Below are positions 55,808-62,383 of a stretch of 64,000 bases of DNA, piece by piece. This DNA comes from CAVPCY01 sp963770765 (GTDB taxonomy: Bacteria > Actinomycetota > Coriobacteriia > Anaerosomatales > PHET01). Below the pieces are notes generated by a model that had not been told where the DNA came from, ran no database searches, and saw nothing but the letters and a program-made list of their open reading frames with translations. The stretch is from assembly GCA_963770765.1 (NCBI GenBank), contig CAVYQS010000015.1:62001-126000 (forward strand), in the 5' to 3' direction. Position 1 is the first letter of the stretch, and the number at the start of each line of letters is the position of its first letter. The position numbers were made by a program, and so were the translations under genes.

Positions 55808-56251
55808 TCACTGGCGGTCGTGTGCAGCCCTGGACAGCAGGGTAGAGAGCGTTCGGACCTCATCGTCGTTCAAGCTCTGGAACAGGGCTGCCGCTTGAGC
55901 GACCCGCGCCTGGTCGAAGAACGCGTACAGCATCCGGCCGTGGTCGGTCAGAGCGATTCGAGTCCGGCGCCGATCCTGGGGGTCGCTGCTGCGCGTGAGG
56001 ATCCCGGCTTCGGCCAATCCGTCGACGAGCTGGGTCACGGCGCTGACGGATGTCCCCAACCGCGCCGCCAGCCCACTCGCGGTCGAGCCGCTCTCGCCGG
56101 CGAGAGCCACCTCGTGAACGAGGATCCCCTGCGACGCCGTGACGCCGCAGGGAGGCCGTTCGTCCGAAGTGGACTTCCGTTCGATCCGCCTGAGCTCGAG
56201 AAGCGCATCACTCACGGCGCGAAGGTCTTGCTGTCTCGCGTCTTGTTCCAT
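55808..56251 (-). CDS. Cassette 29: MarR-family regulator
   Basis: A 147-residue winged-helix regulator. SGSTASGLAARLGTSVSAVT and QLVDGLAEAGILTRSSDPQD plus the wing RRRTRIALTDHGR are standard MarR. It shares a 74-base region with the divergent LURP-one-like gene and precedes the monooxygenase-like gene, so it likely controls both directions. Confidence 0.88.
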   Translation of the reverse strand: MEQDARQQDLRAVSDALLELRRIERKSTSDERPPCGVTASQGILVHEVALAGESGSTASGLAARLGTSVSAVTQLVDGLAEAGILTRSSDPQDRRRTRIALTDHGRMLYAFFDQARVAQAAALFQSLNDDEVRTLSTLLSRAAHDRQ

Positions 56252-56285
56252 GGAGCTCAGGATACGCAACTCGTGTGCCAGTGTG

Positions 56286-56296
56286 TAAGATACTTA
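56286..56296. promoter_or_regulatory. Possible MarR operator
   Basis: TAAG-ATA-CTTA inverted repeat inside the AT-rich stretch between the divergent marR-like and LURP-one-like genes; it includes a -10-like TAAGAT. Confidence 0.5.
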
Positions 56297-56325
56297 ACTA
56301 AACGGCACAAGCGAAAGGAGTACCG

Positions 56326-56826
56326 ATGGAACCGGCACCGGCAGGCATGACGCGCTTCATCGTCAAGAGCACGTTCGGCATGGGGCGCGACTTCGAGATC
56401 CTGGACGAGAACGAACAACGGGCATACTTCGTCGACGGGAAGTACGGCATGCGCCCCGCTGCCGAGGTGCAAGACGCCGACGGCACGATCGTCTACAAGA
56501 TACGCGGCCACCTGATGGGAATCCCCAAGAAGGTCACCATCCTGGACGCGGACGACAAGGAACTCGCAACGATCAAGAGCAAGTTCTTCTCGCCGATCAA
56601 GAGCAAGATGGATCTCGAGACGGTCGACGGCCGAAGCTGGCACCTCGAGGGCAACCTGATCGAAAGGGAGTACTCGGTCACGTCCGAAGGCGAGATCATC
56701 CTCAACATCACGCAGAAGTGGGTGACGGTCCGAGACGCCTACACGATGGATGTTGCCGAGTCGGTCCCGCCCGCACTGGCCGCAGCGATGATCTGGGCCG
56801 TTGACGCTTTCAGAGAGCAGCGGTAG
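56326..56826 (+). CDS. Cassette 29: LURP-one-related (Tubby C2-like) protein
   Basis: A 166-residue beta-rich protein: MTRFIVKSTFGMGRDFEILD, ENEQRAYFVDGKYGMRPAAE, GTIVYKIRGHLMGIPKKVTI and WHLEGNLIEREY follow the LURP-one/YxjI pattern of a 12-stranded barrel around a central helix. Members may scaffold or bind membranes; function unknown. AAAGGAG precedes the ATG. Confidence 0.85.
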   Translation: MEPAPAGMTRFIVKSTFGMGRDFEILDENEQRAYFVDGKYGMRPAAEVQDADGTIVYKIRGHLMGIPKKVTILDADDKELATIKSKFFSPIKSKMDLETVDGRSWHLEGNLIEREYSVTSEGEIILNITQKWVTVRDAYTMDVAESVPPALAAAMIWAVDAFREQR

Positions 56827-56837
56827 GCGCCGTTCGA

Positions 56838-56896
56838 TCAGAGGGTAGAATCGACTGAACGCGCATCGGCGTCTGCTCATGCGCAACACACTGGGC
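56838..56896 (+). repeat. Decayed attC (right half), cassette 29
   Basis: AGGGTAGAATCGACTGAAC and the GGCGTCTGCTCATGCGCAAC part match the main family, but the left half is missing and the right core reads ACTGGGC instead of GTTGGGC. Confidence 0.75.
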
Positions 56897-56959
56897 ACAA
56901 GGCGTGCCGCAGCGCTGCCCGGCGGAGGACATGCGACAGCAGGGACGCGAAAGGGGCCG

Positions 56960-57475
56960 ATGATGCAACCTGGGGGGATTCGCGCTCTCGCCATTCTCTC
57001 GGCCCTTGTCATTGCTCTCGGATCGACAGGATGCAGCCGCCCCTCGTCGTCGACCTTCCGCCCCGGAGACATCCGGGACACGGGAGAGGCCGTCCGTTCA
57101 GCTGGACCGCGACTGTCAAACGTTGCAAGCCTGCCTGTAGATGTCTCTGGCAAGGGGACGATTCAAGGGACTCCGACGGGCGAAGCGGTGTTTGACCGCA
57201 CGAGCGGCAGCTTCGGACTCGTCCTTGACCCTGCGCCCACCGGACTCCCGGCTCGCACGACTGTCGACGTTGCAATCGATCGTTCGACGAAAGCCTATCG
57301 CGATGGTCGGCCGATCGGCGATCCTGTCGAATCGATGGGCGACGACGCCGGAGGCCACAAGGCCGATCCGTCCATGGCGGCAACGGTCAAGGTGCGGTAC
57401 TCCATCGACAACGGAGTGGTGCTCGCTGAACGGCTGGACCTATCCGACGTGTTCCCGGCCGACGTCGCACCCTGA
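56960..57475 (+). CDS. Cassette 30: lipoprotein
   Basis: A 171-residue protein with a lipoprotein signal peptide (hydrophobic 8-22, lipobox GSTGC) and a Ser/Pro-rich start, then a beta-type domain (GKGTIQGTPTGEAVFDRTSG, TVDVAIDRSTKAYRDGRPIG). The ATG-ATG start follows AAAGGGG. No family recognised. Confidence 0.7.
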   Translation: MMQPGGIRALAILSALVIALGSTGCSRPSSSTFRPGDIRDTGEAVRSAGPRLSNVASLPVDVSGKGTIQGTPTGEAVFDRTSGSFGLVLDPAPTGLPARTTVDVAIDRSTKAYRDGRPIGDPVESMGDDAGGHKADPSMAATVKVRYSIDNGVVLAERLDLSDVFPADVAP

Positions 57476-57480
57476 CCTCT

Positions 57481-57540
57481 GCCCAACAAGCACATCAACC
57501 CAGAGCGCATCGGCGTCTGCTCATGCGCAACACGTCAGGC
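57481..57540 (+). repeat. attC with internal deletion, cassette 30
   Basis: Left core GCCCAAC is intact and complements TTGGGC; about 25 bases of the left arm are missing; right core is GTCAGGC (GTT to GTC). Confidence 0.75.
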
Positions 57541-57555
57541 ACAACGGAGGTGCTC

Positions 57556-58035
57556 GTGGGCGGAATCAAGACGCACGGCACAGACGACAGCGTCGATGCC
57601 TTCATCGGTGCGATCACCGACGATGCCCGGCGCGAGGACTGCTTGACACTCCTCGCCCTCATGAAGCGGGCGACCGGTGAGGAGCCCCGGGTCTGGAGCT
57701 CGGGCCTTCTGGGATTCGGCACCTACCACTACAAGTCGTCGAGCGGGCAGGAGGGCGACTGGTTCCCGGTCGGCTTCGCTTCTCGCAAAGCGGCGATCAC
57801 CGTCTATCTTGGGTTGGAGCTCGATTCGCTCGCGGAGTCGCTCGGTCGTCTCGGGAAACACACGACCGGCAAGGGCTGCATCTACATCAAACGGCTCTCG
57901 GATGTCGACCTCGAGGTTCTCGATCAGCTCGTGACTGAGGCGTACGCTCGCAGACCTGAGGGGGCACGTGCGCTTGCTGATGCCAACCACGTCAGCACGA
58001 TCGCGACGACGGATTCGGGGGAGCAGACCAGTTGA
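57556..58035 (+). CDS. Cassette 31: DUF1801 family protein
   Basis: A 159-residue protein of the DUF1801 (YdhG-like) family: VDAFIGAITDDARREDCLTL, MKRATGEEPRVWSSGLLGFG, TYHYKSSSGQEGDWFPVGF, GKHTTGKGCIYIKRLSDVDL. Family proteins normally end near residue 140; here the frame continues through the right half of a decayed attC (about 57950-57997) to a stop that overlaps the next start. GTG follows CGGAGG. Confidence 0.85.
   Translation: MGGIKTHGTDDSVDAFIGAITDDARREDCLTLLALMKRATGEEPRVWSSGLLGFGTYHYKSSSGQEGDWFPVGFASRKAAITVYLGLELDSLAESLGRLGKHTTGKGCIYIKRLSDVDLEVLDQLVTEAYARRPEGARALADANHVSTIATTDSGEQTS
57950..57997 (+). repeat. Half attC overlapping cassette 31 coding sequence
   Basis: AGACCTGAGGGGG and TTGCTGATGCCAACCACGTC match the right half of the site at 49860-49943; right core GTCAGCA. 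The left half is absent. Confidence 0.75.
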
Positions 58036-58691
58036 ACGCGCTCGAGCGACAGGTCAGAGCTGCTGTCATCCAGACGCTTCGCGACACGGGTCGCGCGCCC
58101 ACCGCTGCGACCATCGGCAGACTGCTCGACGCGGACGCTTCGAGCGTCTCATCGGCACTTCACTCGCTGGCGGATCGGCATCGACTGGTCCTCATGCCGG
58201 ATGGCGAGAGCGTGCGGATGGCGCATCCGTTCTCGGCCATCGAGTCGGACTTCGTTGTGACCATAGGCGGGAGAATCTGGTTCGCCAACTGTGTATGGGA
58301 CGGTCTGTCGATCCTTGCACTTCTTGGGGATGGCGCGCTCGAGACGCATTCGCCGGCCACCGGCGAACAGATCATGCTCACGGTCGATGATGGGCTGGTC
58401 TACGGCGATGCGATCGTTCATTTCCTCGTTCCTGCGAGGCAGTTCTGGGACGACATCGTTTTCACTTGAGCGAACATGACGGCTTTCCGGTCGGAAGCCG
58501 ACGTGTTCTCGTGGTTGGAGGCGACCGGGCGCAGTCTTGGTGCGCTCGTAGGCACCCAGACGCTCTACGACCTCGGGCGCGACTGGTACCGAACTCGGAT
58601 GGATCTCGATTGGCAGCCAGCGACGGCCGCCGAGGCTACGGCCTTGTTCGCCAAGCACGGCCTGATAGGTGAGTTCTGGTCGCTGGCGTGA
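58032..58691 (+). CDS. Cassette 32: MerB-like organomercurial lyase with in-frame TGA (candidate selenocysteine)
   Basis: TTG start after GGGGGAG, 219 residues if TGA 58467-58469 is read through, close to the 212 of MerB. An N-terminal winged-helix (TAATIGRLLDADASSVSSAL) is followed by FANCVWDGLSILALLG: Cys87-x-x-Asp90 matches catalytic Cys96/Asp99 of MerB. The TGA is codon 146 and falls where catalytic Cys159 aligns (DIVFT-TGA-ANMTAFRSEADV), and the frame stays coding to a normal TGA at 58691. A SECIS-like hairpin follows at 58480-58500. Selenocysteine is the leading reading; a nonsense mutation is the alternative. Confidence 0.75.
58480..58500 (+). promoter_or_regulatory. SECIS-like hairpin
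   Basis: Ten bases after TGA: stem CGGC / GCCG, a bulged U (58484), stem UUCC / GGAA, and a GGUC loop (58489-58492). In E. coli fdhF the spacer is 11 bases, a U is bulged and the loop is also GGUC. This is the layout read by SelB. Confidence 0.7.
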
Positions 58692-58697
58692 GCGAGG

Positions 58698-58781
58698 TGC
58701 TGACAAGCGCATCGAGAGGACACCGCAAGGTCAGGATCGTCCCGACGCGCCTGAATGCCGCTCATGCGCGACCCGTTGGGA
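58698..58781 (+). repeat. attC site, cassette 32
   Basis: Left core TGCTGAC is the exact complement of leading TCAGCA; right core GTTGGGA. Body normal (AGAGGA/GCCGCT arms). Confidence 0.85.
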
Positions 58782-58923
58782 CGACGGAGGGCGCCGGCCT
58801 TCACGAGCCCCGAGCAGCTCGCGTATAGCCGCCCCTCTGGGGCGCGTCCGTCCGTGCCTTCGTTTGGAGACGACTTGAAGACTCGATCCGACTTCCGGCT
58901 GGGCGGCTGACGATTCGTGTGCA
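58782..58923 (+). other. Cassette 33: no gene seen
   Basis: About 140 bases between two attC sites with no convincing reading frame on either strand. It may be an empty cassette, a deletion remnant or carry a small RNA. Confidence 0.5.
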
Positions 58924-59007
58924 TCCTGACAATGGCATCGGGCAGAACGCCAGACGGTGGACTGACCTGAACGCGCTCGGCTTCTGTTCATGCGCGACAC
59001 GGCCAGA
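58924..59007 (+). repeat. attC site, cassette 33 (both cores altered)
   Basis: Left core TCCTGAC (AAC to GAC), right core GGCCAGA; body AGCAGAACGCC and GGCTTCTGTTCATGCGC still recognisable. Confidence 0.75.
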
Positions 59008-59063
59008 GGGTAGAATCGACCCGAGAGCGTGTGGGCGTCTGCTCACGCGCCTCGCTGTCGGGC
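59008..59063 (+). repeat. Tandem attC right-half remnant
   Basis: GGGTAGAATCGACCCGAGAG and GGGCGTCTGCTCACGCGC directly follow the previous site; the core reads GTCGGGC. Two attC ends with no gene between them. Confidence 0.7.
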
Positions 59064-59082
59064 CCGTCTGGAGGCGGTAGGC

Positions 59083-59514
59083 ATGGCAACCAGTCCTCTG
59101 CGGTCGCGATCCCTGCTCGCAGCGTGCGTTGCCCTTGTGGTCGCAGTCGCCTTGGTCGTGGCGGTCGGTGTGATCCCACAGGTCCGCGCCGCAAACGTTC
59201 CAAACATCAGCCCTGAGAGTGCGGTGCCAGCGTTCTGGGTGAGCGTCGGCCTGCACCTTCTCGCGGCACTGGTTCTTGTGCTGGCTGCCATGCTGTCCAA
59301 GGGTCGGAGCAAGATCTCGACTATCGTCCTCGTCGTGACGGGTATCGCGATACTGCTCTTCGGATTCCTCCTCAGCGACGCTGCACTCGCGTTCCGCCAG
59401 GCAGGGCCCTCGCTGCGGACGGTCACGACGCTTCTCGTCCTGTGTGTTGCAGCAGATCTCCTAGCCGGGGCGCTGACTATCGCGACAGCTTTCCTCCGAC
59501 CGGCGAGGGCCTGA
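59083..59514 (+). CDS. Cassette 34: four-segment membrane protein
   Basis: A 143-residue protein: first segment about 10-32, then SPESAVPAFWVSVGLHLLAAL into three more segments. ATG after GGAGGCGG. Its stop codon is part of the altered left core of its attC. Family not recognised. Confidence 0.68.
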   Translation: MATSPLRSRSLLAACVALVVAVALVVAVGVIPQVRAANVPNISPESAVPAFWVSVGLHLLAALVLVLAAMLSKGRSKISTIVLVVTGIAILLFGFLLSDAALAFRQAGPSLRTVTTLLVLCVAADLLAGALTIATAFLRPARA

Positions 59515-59594
59515 CAGGCGCCTCCAGGAGGACGCCTCGAGGTAGACTGCGGAGGTGAGGCGCTCGTCGCTGCTCGCGCGCAACAACGCTAGAC
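59509..59594 (+). repeat. attC site, cassette 34 (cores altered)
   Basis: Left core GCCTGAC, right core GCTAGAC (GTT to GCT); body recognisable with AGGAGG-type arms. Confidence 0.75.
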
Positions 59595-59610
59595 GGACGG
59601 AGGCCGCTTG

Positions 59611-60150
59611 ATGAGCACTGACTACGTCGTCCGGCTGGCCGACCCCGAGCACGTCGACCAGCTGCCCGACATCGAGCGCGAGGCGGCCACGAGGTTCGGC
59701 GGTTCGCTGCCTGAATCCGTGCTCACGCATGTCACCCCGGTGGACGACCTGGCGGCCGCACAACGGGCCGGTCTGCTCTGGGTGGCTCTCGAACCGGCGG
59801 GTGCCCCTGTGGGATTCGCCGTCGCCAGCATCTGCGGACGCCACGCTCACCTCGAAGAACTCGATGTGTTGCCCGGGCACGGCCGCAAGGGGATAGGGAC
59901 GGCGCTCGTCGAGGCCGTCGACGACTACGCGCTCAGGAGCGACTGCACCGAGATCACGCTTACCACGTTCCGCGACGTACCGTGGAATGCGCCCTTCTAC
60001 GCTCGGGTCGGCTTCGAGGTGATACCGGAGCAGGAACTCGGCGCGGAGCTCGTTCGACGGCTCTCAGATGAGGCAGCGTTGGGGCTGGAACGTTCTCGAC
60101 GGGTGGCTATGCGCAAGCCGCTGGGCCGTCTGACAAGCGCGTCAACCTGA
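59611..60150 (+). CDS. Cassette 35: GNAT-family N-acetyltransferase
   Basis: A 179-residue GNAT enzyme: acetyl-CoA loop GHGRKGIGTALVEA (about 90-103), LEELDVLP on beta-4 and WNAPFYARVGFEV near the end. Acceptor unknown; such cassettes often modify drugs or amines. GGACGGAGG precedes the start; a TTG one codon earlier is possible. Confidence 0.88.
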   Translation: MSTDYVVRLADPEHVDQLPDIEREAATRFGGSLPESVLTHVTPVDDLAAAQRAGLLWVALEPAGAPVGFAVASICGRHAHLEELDVLPGHGRKGIGTALVEAVDDYALRSDCTEITLTTFRDVPWNAPFYARVGFEVIPEQELGAELVRRLSDEAALGLERSRRVAMRKPLGRLTSAST

Positions 60151-60223
60151 CGCAGCGGCTCCTCGGCCATCCCGAAAGCGCGCGGCGCCACAGCACTCCT
60201 CCGTGCTTCTTGTCACGCTAGAT
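60128..60223 (+). repeat. attC site, cassette 35 (altered)
   Basis: Left core GTCTGAC, right core GCTAGAT, 96 bp with a divergent body (GCGTCAACCTGACGCAG) like those at 38543 and 53156. Confidence 0.7.
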
Positions 60224-60302
60224 GTGGACGCAGATCGTCTCGTGGCTGATCGAGACGCCACCGGACCTGAGGTGTCCGGCGATCTGATCCCCAGCCACCA
60301 TT
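60218..60302 (-). pseudogene. Possible IS30-type transposase remnant
   Basis: The minus strand reads VAGDQIAGHLRSGGVSISHE then TICVHI, resembling the SPEQIAGRL...VSHETIY segment of IS30 transposases. Only about 28 residues remain, ending in a stop within the attC. Confidence 0.4.
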
Positions 60303-60404
60303 CAAGCCAGCTTCGTCTTCTCCCGATGATCTTCGTGCGAGACCACATCGGTCGCGCTCAGCGATGTCGTCGCAGAGTGCAGCCGGGCCGAGGGAGGGAA
60401 TCGG

Positions 60405-60656
60405 GTGACAGACACGGAGCACTTCGTGCCGTCGATGCGTGTGGTGCTGACCATGGCAGTCGCCGCACTCCTGCTCTCGGGGTGTGGCGGCAAGGTCCCT
60501 TCGCGACCGGCCAGTGCGCCGGCTCCGGTGCCCCAGGCGGCCGCGTCGGCTCCCGCTTCGCGGCTGTCCGCTGGGATGGAAGCCGCAGACACCGCATCGC
60601 GAGCAGTCGACCAGATCAACACGCAATCCGACGCCGCGATCGACGACAGTCAATAG
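60405..60656 (+). CDS. Cassette 36: small lipoprotein
   Basis: An 83-residue protein starting at GTG after GAGGGAGGG: signal segment about 10-25, lipobox LLSGCGG, then an Ala/Pro/Ser-rich mature part and a short helix (MEAADTASRAVDQINTQ). Resembles small Lpp-like or entericidin-like cell-envelope peptides only in size. No family recognised. Confidence 0.65.
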   Translation: MTDTEHFVPSMRVVLTMAVAALLLSGCGGKVPSRPASAPAPVPQAAASAPASRLSAGMEAADTASRAVDQINTQSDAAIDDSQ

Positions 60657-60807
60657 GGACTTGCCCCCGAGGAAACTCGCCTCGGTGACCGCGTGCTGGC
60701 TACTCGTCGGCGCGCTCCCTGAGCGGAGACCCTGCTGGCCGCGTTCATCGGACTCGCGGGGTCTCGTGATATCGGCGCTGCCCCGGCGGAAGCGCGGGGC
60801 ATCGGGC

Positions 60808-60889
60808 CGCTGGCAAGCGCATCGAGCCGACACCGCAGGTTAGAATCATCCCGAGGCGCGTGAGGGCCGCTCACGCAGACACGTTGGGT
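60808..60889 (+). repeat. attC site, cassette 36 (left core altered)
   Basis: Left core CGCTGGC, body AGCCGACACCGCAGGTTAG and GGCCGCTCACGCAGACAC, right core GTTGGGT. Confidence 0.75.
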
Positions 60890-60908
60890 AAGCCGAGAAG
60901 ATTGGCGG

Positions 60909-61592
60909 GTGGCATTGCTGACCGGGCCTCTGATCGCTGAGCTGCTCTTGGCTGCCGCCGGCGTGGCTTTCAACCCGCCAGCCATCATCGCGTCGATCGT
61001 CTTGGCGTCCTCCTCACGTCGCAAGGCGGTCGCATTCGGGGGCGGCTGGCTGGCTGGCCTGATCATGATCGGCTCGGTGGTCATGCTGGTCGGTGATGTG
61101 AGCGAGCTGTTGGACGGACCATCCATGCTGGCGCTCGCTGCGAAGCTGGTGCTGGGCGCGGTGCTGGTCATCTGGGCAGCGGCCAAGTCGCGCAAGCGGT
61201 CTGCGTCATCCGGCCCTGATGAGACGCCACGCTGGATACGCTCGCTGACCGGCCTCTCGTCTCCGCGCGCCCTCCTCGCAGCTGCGGCTTACGCGTCACT
61301 CAACCCCAAGACACTGGCTTTCGTCGTCGCAGGTGTACTGGCCATTCTGGGTGCTTCCTTGAACGTGACGGCGGAATGGATCACGCTGCTGCTTTTCGTC
61401 ATCCTCGCCAGCCTGTCCGTCACGGTGCCAGTCGCTATCGCCGTGATCGCCCCCCAGCGCTCAGCGGACGCGCTGGCCGCGGCCAGACTCTGGCTCAGCG
61501 ACAATGGTTCGATGGTCACCGCCGCCGTTCTCGCGGTTCTCGGCGTCCTGCTTCTCTTCTCCGCGATCGCTGGTCTTCTTCAGCTTCCGTGA
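60909..61592 (+). CDS. Cassette 37: GAP/Sap-like (LysE-superfamily) membrane protein
   Basis: A 227-residue protein with six membrane segments: AFNPPAIIASIVLASSSRRK near the first, a central charged loop (AAKSRKRSASSGPDETPRW), and ASLNPKTLAFVVAGVLAI. The NPxA and NPK motifs fit the GAP (sulfolipid-1-addressing) branch of the LysE transporter superfamily; substrate unknown. GTG start. Confidence 0.8.
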   Translation: MALLTGPLIAELLLAAAGVAFNPPAIIASIVLASSSRRKAVAFGGGWLAGLIMIGSVVMLVGDVSELLDGPSMLALAAKLVLGAVLVIWAAAKSRKRSASSGPDETPRWIRSLTGLSSPRALLAAAAYASLNPKTLAFVVAGVLAILGASLNVTAEWITLLLFVILASLSVTVPVAIAVIAPQRSADALAAARLWLSDNGSMVTAAVLAVLGVLLLFSAIAGLLQLP

Positions 61593-61603
61593 ACCGCCGT
61601 GAG

Positions 61604-61688
61604 TGCCTGGCGGCGGGATCGCGCCCGATGCCAGAAGGTAGACTGATCTGGGAGAGGGCGTCTGCGTCTGCTCACGCGCACGTCAGTC
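61604..61688 (+). repeat. Decayed attC, cassette 37
   Basis: GCCAGAAGGTAGACTGATCT and GCGTCTGCTCACGCGCAC are clear, but the left core is gone and the right core reads GTCAGTC. Confidence 0.7.
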
Positions 61689-61716
61689 GCAGCGATAGAG
61701 GGGGAGAGGGGACGCG

Positions 61717-62277
61717 ATGGGCCGGCTGATCTACTCGATGATTCAGTCCCTTGACGGTTACGTCGCAGACGCGGCCGGCACGTTCGACTGGGCGGAGCCT
61801 GACGAGTCAGTGCACGTCTTCGCCAACGAGCTGCAGCGCCCTATCGGCACGAACCTCCTCGGCAGGCGGATGCATGACGTGATGTCGGCCTGGGAGACGC
61901 TCGGCACACACGGCGACGAGCCTGCCTACGTGGCTGAGTTCGGCGAGCTGTGGCGTGCGTCCGAGAAGGTCGTCTACTCGACCACCTTGGACTCGGTGTG
62001 CACGGCTCGTACCCGGATCGAGCGCTCGTTCGAGCCCGACGCCGTCCGACGGATGAAGGACGAGCTGGTGGGTGACATCTCCATAGGCGGACCGAACCTG
62101 GCGGGCCAAGCGATCGCGGCCGGTCTGGTCGATGGGTATCAGCTGTTCGTCGTGCCCGTCGTCGTGGGCGGGGGCACGCGCTGTCTGCCGGATGGAGTCC
62201 GGCTCGACTTACAGCTCGTCGACCACCGCCGGTTCGACAACGGTACGGTGTACCTGAGCTATCGCCCGCTCGAGTGA
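61717..62277 (+). CDS. Cassette 38: dihydrofolate-reductase-like (RibD C-terminal) protein
   Basis: A 186-residue DHFR/RibD-C fold protein: RLIYSMIQSLDGYVADAAGT, FDWAEPDESVHVFANELQRP, LLGRRMHDVMSAWE, ISIGGPNLAGQAI (NADPH site) and VVVGGGTRCLPDGVRLDLQL. Common in actinobacteria and as integron cassettes; the native reaction is uncertain. GGGGGAGAGGGG precedes the ATG. Confidence 0.87.
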   Translation: MGRLIYSMIQSLDGYVADAAGTFDWAEPDESVHVFANELQRPIGTNLLGRRMHDVMSAWETLGTHGDEPAYVAEFGELWRASEKVVYSTTLDSVCTARTRIERSFEPDAVRRMKDELVGDISIGGPNLAGQAIAAGLVDGYQLFVVPVVVGGGTRCLPDGVRLDLQLVDHRRFDNGTVYLSYRPLE

Positions 62278-62383
62278 CGCACGCGCATCGGGCGAGACAT
62301 CTTGCCCCGTGCCGCTATTCTGAGACGGCTTCTTGACTGACGGGGTTCCGGCGTCCGGGTGCGCGCGGCAGGGCCGGCGAAGG

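Noticed and set aside
58476..58691. The region after TGA 58467 as a separate small gene starting at ATG 58476
   Set aside because: It is in the same frame as the upstream part, lacks a ribosome site, and together they equal one full-length MerB-like protein.
36480..60889. Regularly recurring 80-90 bp repeats that could be taken for a CRISPR array
   Set aside because: Spacing is hundreds of bases and varies, intervals contain genes, and the repeats are imperfect palindromes with GTTRRRY cores; they are attC sites.
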